A DNA stretch of 64,000 nucleotides, taken from Streptomyces zhihengii. GTDB lineage: Bacteria; Actinomycetota; Actinomycetes; Streptomycetales; Streptomycetaceae. Under the pieces are notes generated by a model. That model did no database searches, was not told the DNA's origin, and worked only from the letters and a program-made list of their open reading frames with translations. The position numbers and the translations under genes are program-made. Below, one piece after another: positions 34,624 to 43,421 of the stretch; positions within the stretch are counted from its first letter, which is position 1; every line of letters begins with the position of its first letter. The stretch spans positions 4,665,501-4,729,500 of the forward strand of contig NZ_JAFEJA010000001.1 in assembly GCF_016919245.1 (NCBI RefSeq). Direction: 5' to 3'.

Positions 34624-35475
34624 ATGACTGAGCAGTACGTCCTGACGCTCTCCTGCCCCGACAAAAAGGGCATCGTGCACGCCGTGTCGAGCTACCTCTT
34701 CATCACCGGCTGCAACATCGAGGACAGTCAGCAGTTCGGGGACCGGGACACGGGTCTGTTCTTCATGCGGGTGCACTTCTCCGCCGAGGCCCCGGTGACC
34801 GTGGAGAAGCTCCGCGCCAGCTTCGCCGCCGTCGGCGACTCCTTCGGCATGGAGTGGGAGATCCACCTCGCCGAGGAGCGGATGCGGATCGTCCTGATGG
34901 TCAGCAAGTTCGGCCACTGCCTGAACGACCTGCTCTTCCGCGCGCACACCGGCGTCCTGCCGGTGGAGATCGCCGCGGTCGTCTCCAACCACACCGACTT
35001 CTCCGAGCTCGTCGCCTCCTACGGCATCCCCTTCCACCACATCCCCGTGACGAAGGACACCAAGGCCGAGGCCGAGGCACGGCTGCTGGAGCTCGTCCGC
35101 GCGGAGGGCGTCGAACTGGTCGTCCTCGCCCGCTACATGCAGGTGCTCTCCGACGACCTGTGCAAGCAGCTCAGCGGCCGGATCATCAACATCCACCACT
35201 CCTTCCTGCCGAGCTTCAAGGGCGCCAAGCCCTACCACCAGGCGCACGCCCGCGGGGTGAAGCTGATCGGCGCGACCGCGCACTACGTGACGGCCGACCT
35301 CGACGAGGGCCCGATCATCGAGCAGGAGGTCCAGCGCGTCGGCCACCAGGTCACCCCGGAGCAGCTCGTCGCCACCGGCCGGGACGTGGAGTCCCAGGCG
35401 CTGGCCCGCGCGGTGACCTGGCACGCCGAGCACCGCATCCTGCTCAACGGCCGCCGCACGGTCGTCTTCGCCTGA
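34624..35475 (+). CDS. purU: Formyltetrahydrofolate deformylase
   Basis: 283 residues. An N-terminal ACT domain (YVLTLSCPDKKGIVHAVSSYLF...GCNIEDSQQF) is followed by a formyltransferase-fold catalytic domain with NHTDF, the catalytic HHSFLPSFKGAKPY segment and ATAHYVTADLDEGPII. It hydrolyses 10-formyl-THF to formate and THF, balancing one-carbon units. ATG 34624 with a GGGG-rich site. Length and motifs are standard. Confidence 0.96.
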   Translation: MTEQYVLTLSCPDKKGIVHAVSSYLFITGCNIEDSQQFGDRDTGLFFMRVHFSAEAPVTVEKLRASFAAVGDSFGMEWEIHLAEERMRIVLMVSKFGHCLNDLLFRAHTGVLPVEIAAVVSNHTDFSELVASYGIPFHHIPVTKDTKAEAEARLLELVRAEGVELVVLARYMQVLSDDLCKQLSGRIINIHHSFLPSFKGAKPYHQAHARGVKLIGATAHYVTADLDEGPIIEQEVQRVGHQVTPEQLVATGRDVESQALARAVTWHAEHRILLNGRRTVVFA

Positions 35476-35481
35476 CCCGCG

Positions 35482-35503
35482 CGCGGCCCCTCCCGGGGCC
35501 GCG
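35482..35503. terminator. Stem-loop between purU and the lipoprotein gene
   Basis: CGCGGCCCC, TCCC, GGGGCCGCG: a perfect 9-bp stem in the 28-base gap between two convergent genes. Confidence 0.65.
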
Positions 35504-36787
35504 TCAGCCCGCCTGCCCGCCCGAGACCGGGCTGTCGCAGAGGTCGTCGAGCACGAAGGCGCCCGCGTCGAGCTGGAGCCGGCGCTCGGCGTCCAGCCGT
35601 TCCAGCAGACGGTCGAGCAGCGCCGCGTCCCGCGGGGCGCCGACGAACTCCAGCACCGCCCGGTAGAACGCGTCCCGCAGCGTCGGCGGCATCGCGTCGG
35701 ACGCGTCCAGGCATATCCGGCCCGCCGTGTCGAGGAGCGTCTGCACCTCCCGCGTCGCCGCCGATGGCGGCCCCGCGGCGACCTCGCCGCCCGGGAAGAA
35801 CGGCCGCTCGCCCGGCGCCGCGTGCCCGGCCCAGCTCTCGCGGGCGTCCCGCGAGGTGAGCCTGCTCAGCAGATCCCAAGCCGCCGCGCTCGGACGGAAG
35901 ACGGCCGCCATGTCCCCCGACACCTCGAACGCCCTCTCCTGACCGGCACGCTCCGCCCCGCCGAGATAGCGCGCCGTCGGCAGCGGCCGCACGTCGTCGC
36001 CGTAGTGCCGGCGGATGAACGACCCCTGGTGCTCGTGGGTGCAGTCGCCCCGGTTGAGCAGCCCGTACGCCCCGCCGCCGAGGGCCTCGAAGGAATCGGT
36101 CAGCGACCTCGGATCAGGTGCCCCGCCGTGCGCCGTGAGCAGGCGGCCCCACTCCTCCCAGACGCCCTTCGTGGCCCGCCACGGCGTCCGGCCGGTGGCC
36201 CAGGCCTCGTACGCCGCCGTGCCCCCGCGCTGGAGCATCAGATCCTCGATCCAGTCGGTGCCCGGCCACCCCGAGGTCGCCCCGGAGCCCATCCCCAGGC
36301 ACCACACCGGCTCCTGGTCCGCCACGCGCGGTCTGCTCCACACCACCGACTTCAGATCGATCCGCACCGGCACCCAGTACGTCCGGGTCCGCGCCCCGTC
36401 GCCGGTGCCCGTCACGGTCACCTGCGGGGCCCACGGCGGAATCGCCGCACCCGCCACCGCCTCCGGCAGCGGGTGGGCACGGCCGTCCCTGGCGTACTCG
36501 GCCAGTTCCCCGGGGCTGCTCAGCACGGCGACGTCCGGCGGCGCCCCCGCCTGGAGCTGGGCCACCAGGGTCTCCCGCAGCGAACGCGTCCCCGTGTACA
36601 CGTAACTGCGGCCCGTCTCCTTCTCGATGCTGTCCAGCGCCTCGCGGAAGGGCCTCTCCTCGCCGTCCGTCCACGGCCCGAGCACGACCAGCGTCCGGTC
36701 GTCCTCCGGGGAGGCGCAGCCGCCGGTGGCCACGGCCCAGACGGCGAGCAGGACGCCCGCGAGCGCCAGCCGGATGCGTCGACTCAT
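35504..36787 (-). CDS. Extracellular solute-binding lipoprotein (sensor-type, in kinase cluster)
   Basis: 427 residues. Signal MSRRIRLALAGVLLAVWAVATGGC with Cys24 as lipidation site. The mature part is an ABC type-1/sugar-type solute-binding fold: TLVVLGPWTDGEERPFREALDSI, then TRSLRETLVAQLQAGAPPDVAVLSSPG. No ABC transporter genes accompany it. It is the last gene after a PknG-like kinase and a four-helix membrane protein; its ATG overlaps the stop of the latter (ATGA). In mycobacteria GlnH, a lipoprotein sensor, occupies this role with GlnX and PknG, but this protein belongs to a different binding-protein class. Ligand unknown. Confidence 0.82.
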   Translation of the reverse strand: MSRRIRLALAGVLLAVWAVATGGCASPEDDRTLVVLGPWTDGEERPFREALDSIEKETGRSYVYTGTRSLRETLVAQLQAGAPPDVAVLSSPGELAEYARDGRAHPLPEAVAGAAIPPWAPQVTVTGTGDGARTRTYWVPVRIDLKSVVWSRPRVADQEPVWCLGMGSGATSGWPGTDWIEDLMLQRGGTAAYEAWATGRTPWRATKGVWEEWGRLLTAHGGAPDPRSLTDSFEALGGGAYGLLNRGDCTHEHQGSFIRRHYGDDVRPLPTARYLGGAERAGQERAFEVSGDMAAVFRPSAAAWDLLSRLTSRDARESWAGHAAPGERPFFPGGEVAAGPPSAATREVQTLLDTAGRICLDASDAMPPTLRDAFYRAVLEFVGAPRDAALLDRLLERLDAERRLQLDAGAFVLDDLCDSPVSGGQAG

Positions 36788-37950
36788 GGCTGCGGCTCCT
36801 TGCGCCGGGGGAGACGGCCCGGATAGGGCCTGCCGTAGAGGAAGAGCGTGAGGCCGCACCCCAGGGCGCCGGCCACGGTGACGGGCAGGGCGACGTCCGC
36901 CGTCAGCGACCAGCCGTCCGCGTGCGAGCCGGCCAGGGCACGCGAGGCCGCGGCGGCCGCGTCCCCGATCCTGCGGGGCGCGTCCGCGCCCCCGGTCACG
37001 TACGCCAGCGCCGCCAGCTCGGCCCGCACCCGCTGCTGCGCCCCGTGCTCCTGCGCGCCGGCGGCGCCGAGCAGCACCGGGGTCAGCAGCACCGGCACCG
37101 AGGCGGCCAGCAGTTGGAGGCTCACCAGCCGCAGCCGGTCCCGGAGGAAGACACAGGTGCCCACCACGACGAACGCGAAGAGCGCCGTGACGAGCACGGC
37201 GACGGCCGCCGCCGCCAGCACCGGCCCGCTCCAGGCCGTCGTCTCCTCGTCCCGGTCCCGGAGCCGCGCCTCGACGTGCTCGATCCGGTCGAGCAGCCCG
37301 ACCGGCCGCGCCCGCTCCTCGTCCTGCGGGACCGGGCTGCGCAGCATGCCCTCCGCGTAGTCCACCCCGGCCTCCCGCAGCAGCGTGCTGCCGCGGTTGC
37401 GGTCCGCCCAGGCGATCTTGTCGCCGTAGGCGACCACCAGCCCCGCCACCACCCGCAGTTCCTGTTCCTGGCCCCGGTCCAGCGCCCGGCTCTGGGCGAC
37501 CCGGGTGAGGTGCTGGGTGGCGTCGGTCAGATGGGTGCGGTACGTGTCCCCGAGCTCGACCGCCCCGTGCGGGGTGGTGTGCAGCAGCCGCAACTCGGCC
37601 TCGCGCTGGGCCAGTCCGAGCGAGGTCCGCGCCTGCGCCAGCCCCACCAGCGCCGGGACGGACCGGTCGCGCAGCCGCTCCGTCGACGCGTGCACCTCGT
37701 GGAACGCCGCCGCCACCAGGGCCACCGCGATCAGGGCCAGCGCCGGCAGCACCAGCATCCTGCGCCGCAGGAAGGCGGCCGTCGGCCGCCGCCCGCCGGG
37801 CCCGGTGCCGGTCGCCCACGCCCACATCCGGCCCGGCAGCCCGCCGAGCGACGCCCGCAGCCGCACGTCCGCCCGCCGCAGCCCCCGCCGTGCCGCGCCC
37901 GGCCACGCGCCGAGCCCGCCCCCGCGCCCGCCGGCCTCCCCGCCGCCCAT
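36784..37950 (-). CDS. Four-helix membrane protein (GlnX-like position)
   Basis: 388 residues. An N-terminal Arg/Gly-rich cytoplasmic stretch is followed by TM1 (MLVLPALALIAVALVAAAF, about 65-85), a 150-residue extracellular helical domain (HEVHASTERLRDRSVPALVGLAQARTSL...), TM2 (about 245-270), TM3 (about 280-305), an outside loop and TM4 (ALPVTVAGALGCGLTLFLYG) near the C-terminus. The layout, an extracytoplasmic helical sensor bundle between helices, resembles GlnX of the mycobacterial pknG locus and chemoreceptor-like sensors. Between the kinase and the binding lipoprotein genes it probably relays an outside signal to the kinase. ATG 37950. Confidence 0.75.
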   Translation of the reverse strand: MGGGEAGGRGGGLGAWPGAARRGLRRADVRLRASLGGLPGRMWAWATGTGPGGRRPTAAFLRRRMLVLPALALIAVALVAAAFHEVHASTERLRDRSVPALVGLAQARTSLGLAQREAELRLLHTTPHGAVELGDTYRTHLTDATQHLTRVAQSRALDRGQEQELRVVAGLVVAYGDKIAWADRNRGSTLLREAGVDYAEGMLRSPVPQDEERARPVGLLDRIEHVEARLRDRDEETTAWSGPVLAAAAVAVLVTALFAFVVVGTCVFLRDRLRLVSLQLLAASVPVLLTPVLLGAAGAQEHGAQQRVRAELAALAYVTGGADAPRRIGDAAAAASRALAGSHADGWSLTADVALPVTVAGALGCGLTLFLYGRPYPGRLPRRKEPQP

Positions 37951-38058
37951 GCCCGTCCCCTCCGCCGCCCACGCCCCTCATGCCCGCCCGGCCGTCCCCT
38001 CACGCGGTCCCGGGCCCCGTCCGCGCGGCGGCGACCGCGCCGGTCGTCCGCCCGGGCG

Positions 38059-41000
38059 TCACGGTGCCGCGTCCGGCGGGCGGGGGGTGCGGCGGCGGGG
38101 GAGCAGGCCCGCGCCGCGGTGGCGGAAGCCCAGCGGCCGGGTGCGGAACGCGCTGTCCAGCAGCGCCTCCGCCAGCGCGGCCCCCGGCCCGTCCTCCGGA
38201 TGCGGCACCTGCTTGGCCAGCCGCCGGTAGCTGTCCGAGAGCTGCCGGCGCAGCTCCCGCTCGGTCGCCGGCACCGGGAACGGCGCGAGCAGTCCGTCCC
38301 GCACCGGCGGCAGCGGATCGTCCGCGCCCTTCTCCCGGGCGGCGCGGACCAGGTCGAGCAGCAGTTCCTGGAGCTCCGTCGCCAGCCGCTCCTGCGCCCG
38401 CCCGTCGGTCAGCCCTTCGTGGCTCACCAGCCGGTGCGCCGCCGACAGCGCCCGGCGGGCCGACTCCACCGTGGGCGGCGCCCCCGCGTGGATCCGCACC
38501 ATCGCCGTCCGCGCGGCCGTGCGGTGGCGGGAGTCCGGCGGCACGCCGGCGAGCGAGGCGAGCGCCTGGTCCGGCCGGTGCCGCGCGAGCTGGATGCGGG
38601 CGAGGCCGAACGCCGCCGTCCCCAGGGCGTGGTTGCGCCGCCAGACGGCGTCGTAGTAGCGCATGGCCTGGTTCTCGTGCGCCTCCCTCCGCGGGGTGCC
38701 GTCCGGCCCGTCGCCCGGGTCGTCCGCGAGGCGCTCGTGGCAGTAGCCCAGCGCGAGTTTGGGCGCGTACTCGCCGGGGATCGCCGCGTACACGTCGTCG
38801 AAGCAGATCAGCGCACGCGCCGGCCGCCCGCGGGCCAGCTCCACGAGGCCCTGGTGCCAGTCGAGCCGCCAGTCGTACGAGGCCCGGCTGCCCAGCAGCC
38901 GCCGCGCGTCGGCCAGCGACCGCGCCGCCCTGCGCAGTTCGTCCTCGCCGTCGCGCCCCCGCCACCCCGACAGCTCCAGCCGCAGCCGGCAGCGCAGCAG
39001 ATGCAGCTCGGGCGACGGCTCCCAGTCCTCGCTGAGCTGGAGGAGACCGGCGGCGTCGCTGTACGAGGTGCGCTGGAGCTCCTTCCAGTTGGGGTCCTGC
39101 TTGTCCGGCTTCGGCACGGGCAGCGCGACCGCCGCCCGGGCCGGTTCCGGCACCCGCGCGTCGGGCGCCCGCCCCCCGGTCCCCGCGTCCGCCGCCCAGC
39201 GTTCCAGCGGCGGCGCCGCCCCCAGCCGGCCGGAGAGCGCCGAGGCGGCGGGGGCGAACAGCGACGACGGCTCGAACGTCTCCTCCCCGAGCCGCAGCGA
39301 CCGCAGCTCCCGCAGCACCCCCTGCAACTGCACCCGCATCTCGCGCGCCGAGGCGTAGCGCAGCCGCGGATCGGCGGCGGTCGCCCGGCGCAGCGCCCGC
39401 TGGAGCGACTCGGTGCCGAGGTCGGCCGGGGGTTCCGGGTCCTCGGCGAGCAGCGCGCCGAGGACCGCGCCGACCGTGTAGAGATCGCCCGCCGTCGTCA
39501 TCTCGCCCCCCGCGCCCGTCTCGGGCGGACGGTGGGTGACGGGCCCGGGGGCGCCGGGCTCGCGCACCCCCGCGACGTCGATCAGCTTGATGCCGTTGCC
39601 GCAGTGCAGCACGTTGGTGAGCGACAGATCCCCGTACACGAGCTTCTCGTGCTCGTGGAGGTAGCTGAACGCGTCCAGCACGAGCAGCCCGTAGACGACG
39701 ATGAACTCCCGGACCCGCGGCCCGGCGAACGGCGCGTCCTGCCGGGCGATCCGCGCCGCGACCCAGGCCAGCCGCGCCCCGTCGGCGAACTCCATGACGA
39801 TGTAGTCGGCGGGCTGCCCGCCGCCCGTCCCGCCGGGGGCGCCGCCGCCGTGACGCGCGTAGTTGACGACCCGGATGATCGCCGGGTGGTTCAGACTGAC
39901 CAGCCGCAGCCGCTCCTGCCGGGCCTGGCGCACGGCGGCCCGGTCACCGGGGTCGAGCAGGCCCTTGAGCGCGACGGGCCGCATCTCCAGCAGCAGGTCG
40001 CGGGCGAGGAAGACCTGCCCGTGGCTGCCGTGCCCCAGCGGCCCCACCACCTCGTACTGCTGGTGCAGCAGATCACCGGCCGCCAGCGGGGCGGCCCCGG
40101 CGGCGGCCCCCGGACCGACGAGCGCGGCGGGATCGCGCACGGCGACCACGGGCAGATCCGTCAGTTCGCCGCCGGGCGGCTCGACCACGAACTCCCGCGC
40201 TCCCATGGGGCCGGCGAAGGCGCCCTCGGCGTTCTCCGCCTCCAGCAGCGCGGCCTCCACCTCGACCGCCAGCCGGAACAGCCCCGGCGCCGCTCCGGTG
40301 CCGCCGGGCGTGGACGTCTCCCCGGCGCGGCGGAGTTCGCGGCGCAGGGTGGCAGCGCGGGCGTGCGGACGGGAGGAGCGGGCGGCGGCATCACCGGGCA
40401 GCCGGTGCAGCCGCAGCTCGGTCCCGGCGAGGCGGGAGATCCGGGCGGTGATCCGCCGCGTCGTGCGGGCCTCCCAGCCCGGCTCCATCAACTCCTCCCG
40501 GACCCGGGCGAACAGCGGCGCGTGCGGGTCGCTGAAGACCAGCAGAAGCCTGGTCCCCCCGCCCGTCAGCAGCGCGCGCAGCAGATCCACGATCTCCCCG
40601 TCCGGCGACGCCGAACGGTCGACGGCGAGGAACGCGGCCGTCAGCGGGGTGCGTTCGGCGGCGAGGCGCCCGAGGAGGCGAGCACACGGGTCCGCCCCGC
40701 CGCCGGCCCCCGCAGCGTCCCCATGCCCCTGCCCGTCCCCGTTCCCGTCCCCGTCCCTGGCCTCGTCCTCGGCCGCGTCCTCGTCGGCGGCCGGCAGGCC
40801 GATGCGTTCCGCCGCCTGGCGGGCCAGCTCCGCCGCCGTGCGGTTCGTCGCGTCCACCGCGAAGTCGATGCTGCCCGCCCGGGGTTCCCCCTGCGACGCG
40901 GCCGGGACACCCGACGGGGGCGGGTCCGCCGGGCTCTGCTCCCGGTCCGCCAGGGTGAGCACCGAGCGGACGGTGTGCAGCAGTCCGCGGTCGCCCTCGC

Positions 41001-41835
41001 CCGCGAAGACCGGCTCCACCGGATCCGTGTCCGGCGCCCCGTCGAGCCAGCGCGTCAGCCGCCGCTGGAGACCGGGCACCCGGCCCGAGGCCGTCCGGCC
41101 GGGGTCGAGCGCGACGTCCCGGGAGACCGCCCGGGGGCCCCGGACCGTCAGTCCCAGCCGTTCCAGCGGGAGATGGCGCAGCAGGGTCTCGGTCGGGACC
41201 AGATAGGCGCGGTCCCTGCGCACCGGCGCCTGCGGAGTGCCGGGCCGGTGCGCCACGATGCCGATGACCCGGCGCGAACGGCTGTGCACCACACCGCTGC
41301 CGCTGTAGCCGTGGCGTACGGGGTAGGCGGCGCCGTGCGGGTCGAGCTGGACCCACTCCGGCGTCGGCGCCGGCCCGCCGCGGCCCATCAGCCGGGCCTC
41401 CAGATGCTCCCCGCCCGGCAGGTCCTCCGGGTACCCGGTGAAGTGCACCCGCTCGCCGCGCACCGGGATCTGCCGGTGCAGCACCGCCGGGGAGGCGTCC
41501 GGCTCGTGGTCCAGCTTGAGCAGCGCCAGGTCGCCGCCGCTCTGCGCGGCGGGCGGCACGAGGTACTCGTCCAGCAGCCGTGCGCGCAGCGGCTCCCGCG
41601 TCCCGCGCCCGAAGGCGGCACCGGGCACGTCCACGTACACGGTGCCGAGCGGCGCGCGTCCGCCCGACGCCCCCTGGGGCGGCACGACCGTGTGCGCGCA
41701 GGTGAGCACCAGCCCGCCGGGCAGCAGCACCCCGGCCCCCAGCGGGCGGCCCGCCCGGTCCTGGGTGCGGAGCAGCCGTACCCGCCAACTCTCCTCCACG
41801 TCGGTGGAGTCGGATGTGCGATACGACTCGCTCAT
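38059..41835 (-). CDS. Trypsin-like protease fused to PknG-like Ser/Thr kinase with TPR tail
   Basis: 1258 residues. (1) Residues 1-230: trypsin-like serine protease with His48 (LTCAHTV), Asp102 (GDLALLKLD) and Ser178 (GYSGSGVV), a plausible full triad. (2) About 320-570: an unassigned region with Asp/Gly-rich linker. (3) About 585-840: protein kinase nearly colinear with PknG: GDLLHQQYEVVGPLGHGSHGQ, Lys624 (VALKGLLDPGD), Asp736/Asn741 in YGDLSLTN (PknG has YCDFKPDN) and Asp753 in LIDVAG. (4) About 930-1230: PknG-type TPR region (DWHQGLVELARGRPARALICFDDVYAAIPGEYAPKLALGYC, TAAFGLARIQLA). The PknG rubredoxin domain is replaced by the protease. No signal peptide. Followed by GlnX- and binding-protein-like genes. 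ATG 41835 is the first Met before the protease; no strong site. Confidence 0.85.
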   Translation of the reverse strand: MSESYRTSDSTDVEESWRVRLLRTQDRAGRPLGAGVLLPGGLVLTCAHTVVPPQGASGGRAPLGTVYVDVPGAAFGRGTREPLRARLLDEYLVPPAAQSGGDLALLKLDHEPDASPAVLHRQIPVRGERVHFTGYPEDLPGGEHLEARLMGRGGPAPTPEWVQLDPHGAAYPVRHGYSGSGVVHSRSRRVIGIVAHRPGTPQAPVRRDRAYLVPTETLLRHLPLERLGLTVRGPRAVSRDVALDPGRTASGRVPGLQRRLTRWLDGAPDTDPVEPVFAGEGDRGLLHTVRSVLTLADREQSPADPPPSGVPAASQGEPRAGSIDFAVDATNRTAAELARQAAERIGLPAADEDAAEDEARDGDGNGDGQGHGDAAGAGGGADPCARLLGRLAAERTPLTAAFLAVDRSASPDGEIVDLLRALLTGGGTRLLLVFSDPHAPLFARVREELMEPGWEARTTRRITARISRLAGTELRLHRLPGDAAARSSRPHARAATLRRELRRAGETSTPGGTGAAPGLFRLAVEVEAALLEAENAEGAFAGPMGAREFVVEPPGGELTDLPVVAVRDPAALVGPGAAAGAAPLAAGDLLHQQYEVVGPLGHGSHGQVFLARDLLLEMRPVALKGLLDPGDRAAVRQARQERLRLVSLNHPAIIRVVNYARHGGGAPGGTGGGQPADYIVMEFADGARLAWVAARIARQDAPFAGPRVREFIVVYGLLVLDAFSYLHEHEKLVYGDLSLTNVLHCGNGIKLIDVAGVREPGAPGPVTHRPPETGAGGEMTTAGDLYTVGAVLGALLAEDPEPPADLGTESLQRALRRATAADPRLRYASAREMRVQLQGVLRELRSLRLGEETFEPSSLFAPAASALSGRLGAAPPLERWAADAGTGGRAPDARVPEPARAAVALPVPKPDKQDPNWKELQRTSYSDAAGLLQLSEDWEPSPELHLLRCRLRLELSGWRGRDGEDELRRAARSLADARRLLGSRASYDWRLDWHQGLVELARGRPARALICFDDVYAAIPGEYAPKLALGYCHERLADDPGDGPDGTPRREAHENQAMRYYDAVWRRNHALGTAAFGLARIQLARHRPDQALASLAGVPPDSRHRTAARTAMVRIHAGAPPTVESARRALSAAHRLVSHEGLTDGRAQERLATELQELLLDLVRAAREKGADDPLPPVRDGLLAPFPVPATERELRRQLSDSYRRLAKQVPHPEDGPGAALAEALLDSAFRTRPLGFRHRGAGLLPRRRTPRPPDAAP

Positions 41836-41948
41836 AGCGTTCCACGATAGCCACGCCCGCCCGCGCGGGCGACGGTCGTGCGCGGCCTTCCCCGCCCGTG
41901 GCCGTCCCCGCCGACGGCCGTCCGGCCCGCGGCGCGCGCCGTCCCGGC

Positions 41949-43421
41949 TCAGAGTCTGCTGAGCGCGGCCGCCGCGAAGAGCACGTCCGCGATCGCGTCG
42001 CGGTCCCCGTCCTGGCCGGCCGCCGCGTCCTGCGGGGCCACGTGACCGGCGACCAGCCGGCAGAACTCGACGCCGTCGAGGGCCACCTGGGCCACCGCGT
42101 GGTCGGCGGAGCCGACCGCCGCAGGGGAGTCCAGGGCGATGTACCAGTTCCCGCCGCCCGAGCCCTCCACCTCCAGGTGCAGGGACCGGCCCGGCGAGCC
42201 CGGCGTCACCAGATGCCGGGCGGGACCCGCCAGCCCGGCCCTGCGGCGGTCGGCGAGCGCGGCCGGCAGCAGACGCGCCGCGAGGTCGATCATCCGGTGC
42301 AGATGGGCGCCGCTCGGCGGCTCGTACGGGTAGTCGACGGCGTCGGCGATGTCGTCCGCGTGGATCCAGCACTCGAAGGCGCGGTCCAGCAGCGCGTCCC
42401 GCATCGGCAGGGCGAACGAGCCGTACGAGACGGTGAGATCGGACGCGCCCCGTCCGGCGAACGAGACGGTGCGGATCAGGGTGTGGCTCTGGTCCCGCCA
42501 GGGCTCGCGGATCCTGCGCGTCGGCGGGCGGTCGGCCGCGCCCCAGAAGGACTCGGTGCGCTCCGCCGGCAGGCCCGGCGCCGCGGGCCCGAGCGGGTCG
42601 TCGAGCCCCAGCGCGGCCGAGACCAGCCCGTCCACGCTCATCAGATGGGCGATCACCCCGGCGACGGTGGTCCGCCGGTTCACCTGGCGCTCGCCCTCGA
42701 ACCACCGCAGCCGCACCGGCGCGTGCCACTCCGACTCGCCGATGTCGCGCAGCAGCGCGTCCAGCCGCGCGGTCTCCGCGTCGTAGGCGTCGGCCCAGGC
42801 GGGCACGGGGATACGGGCGGGCCGGCGGCCGAGGCAGTTCTCCAGCACCTGGAAGCGGAGCAGCGGGTCGAGGTCGAGATCCCGGTCGGTGTGCAGCAGC
42901 CCTACGGCCTCCCGCAGCCGCAGCGCCTCCTCGGCGCAGGGCGCGCACTCGCCGAGGTGCTCCTCGACGGCCTCGGTCTCCTCCCCGGAACACGCGGACA
43001 GCGCCCACGCCCCGAGCAGCGACTTCAGCACCCCGTGCGTCCGCCGCCCATCCGCGCCGCCTCCGGCCCCGGCATCCGGCTCGGCGGCCGCGGGGTTCCC
43101 GTCCGGACCGGCGTCGGCCGCGGGTCCTGCGCCGGGGGCCGCCCTGCCGCCCGGTGCGTCCGCGTCGCCCTGGGTGCCGGGCTCCGCCTCGCTGTCCGCG
43201 TCGCGGCGGGCGCCGGGCTCCGCCTCGGTGGAGTCGGCTTGGTGGGACCGGTGACCCGCCCCGTCAGGGGCGTCGCCGCGGTGGGGGAGGGCGGGGCGGT
43301 AGGCGTCCGGGGAGAGGTCGTCCGGGGCCCAGCGGGGCGCCGGTATGCGGGGCACGCCCCGCACCTCGTCGTGCTCGCGGTCGTCGTCGCCACCGTCCAG
43401 GGGGCCGTTCGGCGTGTTCAC
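41949..43421 (-). CDS. Zinc-binding anti-sigma factor fused to maleylpyruvate-isomerase-like domain
   Basis: 490 residues. After a 115-residue Asp/Gly/Pro-rich acidic segment comes a zinc anti-sigma (zf-HC2) module: LLGAWALSACSGEETEAVEEHLGECAPCAEEALRLREAV with H-x3-C-x2-C. The C-terminal 300 residues form a DinB/MDMPI-type domain (TARLDALLRDIGESEWHAPV, VAGVIAHLMSVDGLVSAALG, FECWIHADDIADAVDYP). No membrane helix, so it is a soluble redox- or zinc-type anti-sigma factor. GTG 43421 overlaps the stop of the sigma gene (GTGA), the usual coupling of an ECF sigma and its antagonist. The MDMPI domain could let mycothiol status act on the anti-sigma; that is inference. Confidence 0.82.
   Translation of the reverse strand: MNTPNGPLDGGDDDREHDEVRGVPRIPAPRWAPDDLSPDAYRPALPHRGDAPDGAGHRSHQADSTEAEPGARRDADSEAEPGTQGDADAPGGRAAPGAGPAADAGPDGNPAAAEPDAGAGGGADGRRTHGVLKSLLGAWALSACSGEETEAVEEHLGECAPCAEEALRLREAVGLLHTDRDLDLDPLLRFQVLENCLGRRPARIPVPAWADAYDAETARLDALLRDIGESEWHAPVRLRWFEGERQVNRRTTVAGVIAHLMSVDGLVSAALGLDDPLGPAAPGLPAERTESFWGAADRPPTRRIREPWRDQSHTLIRTVSFAGRGASDLTVSYGSFALPMRDALLDRAFECWIHADDIADAVDYPYEPPSGAHLHRMIDLAARLLPAALADRRRAGLAGPARHLVTPGSPGRSLHLEVEGSGGGNWYIALDSPAAVGSADHAVAQVALDGVEFCRLVAGHVAPQDAAAGQDGDRDAIADVLFAAAALSRL

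Noticed and set aside
36922..41850. Plus-strand open frame of about 1640 codons over the kinase cluster
   Set aside because: Runs antisense through three genes with strong protein motifs; its own product has only low-complexity Arg/Gly/Pro sequence.
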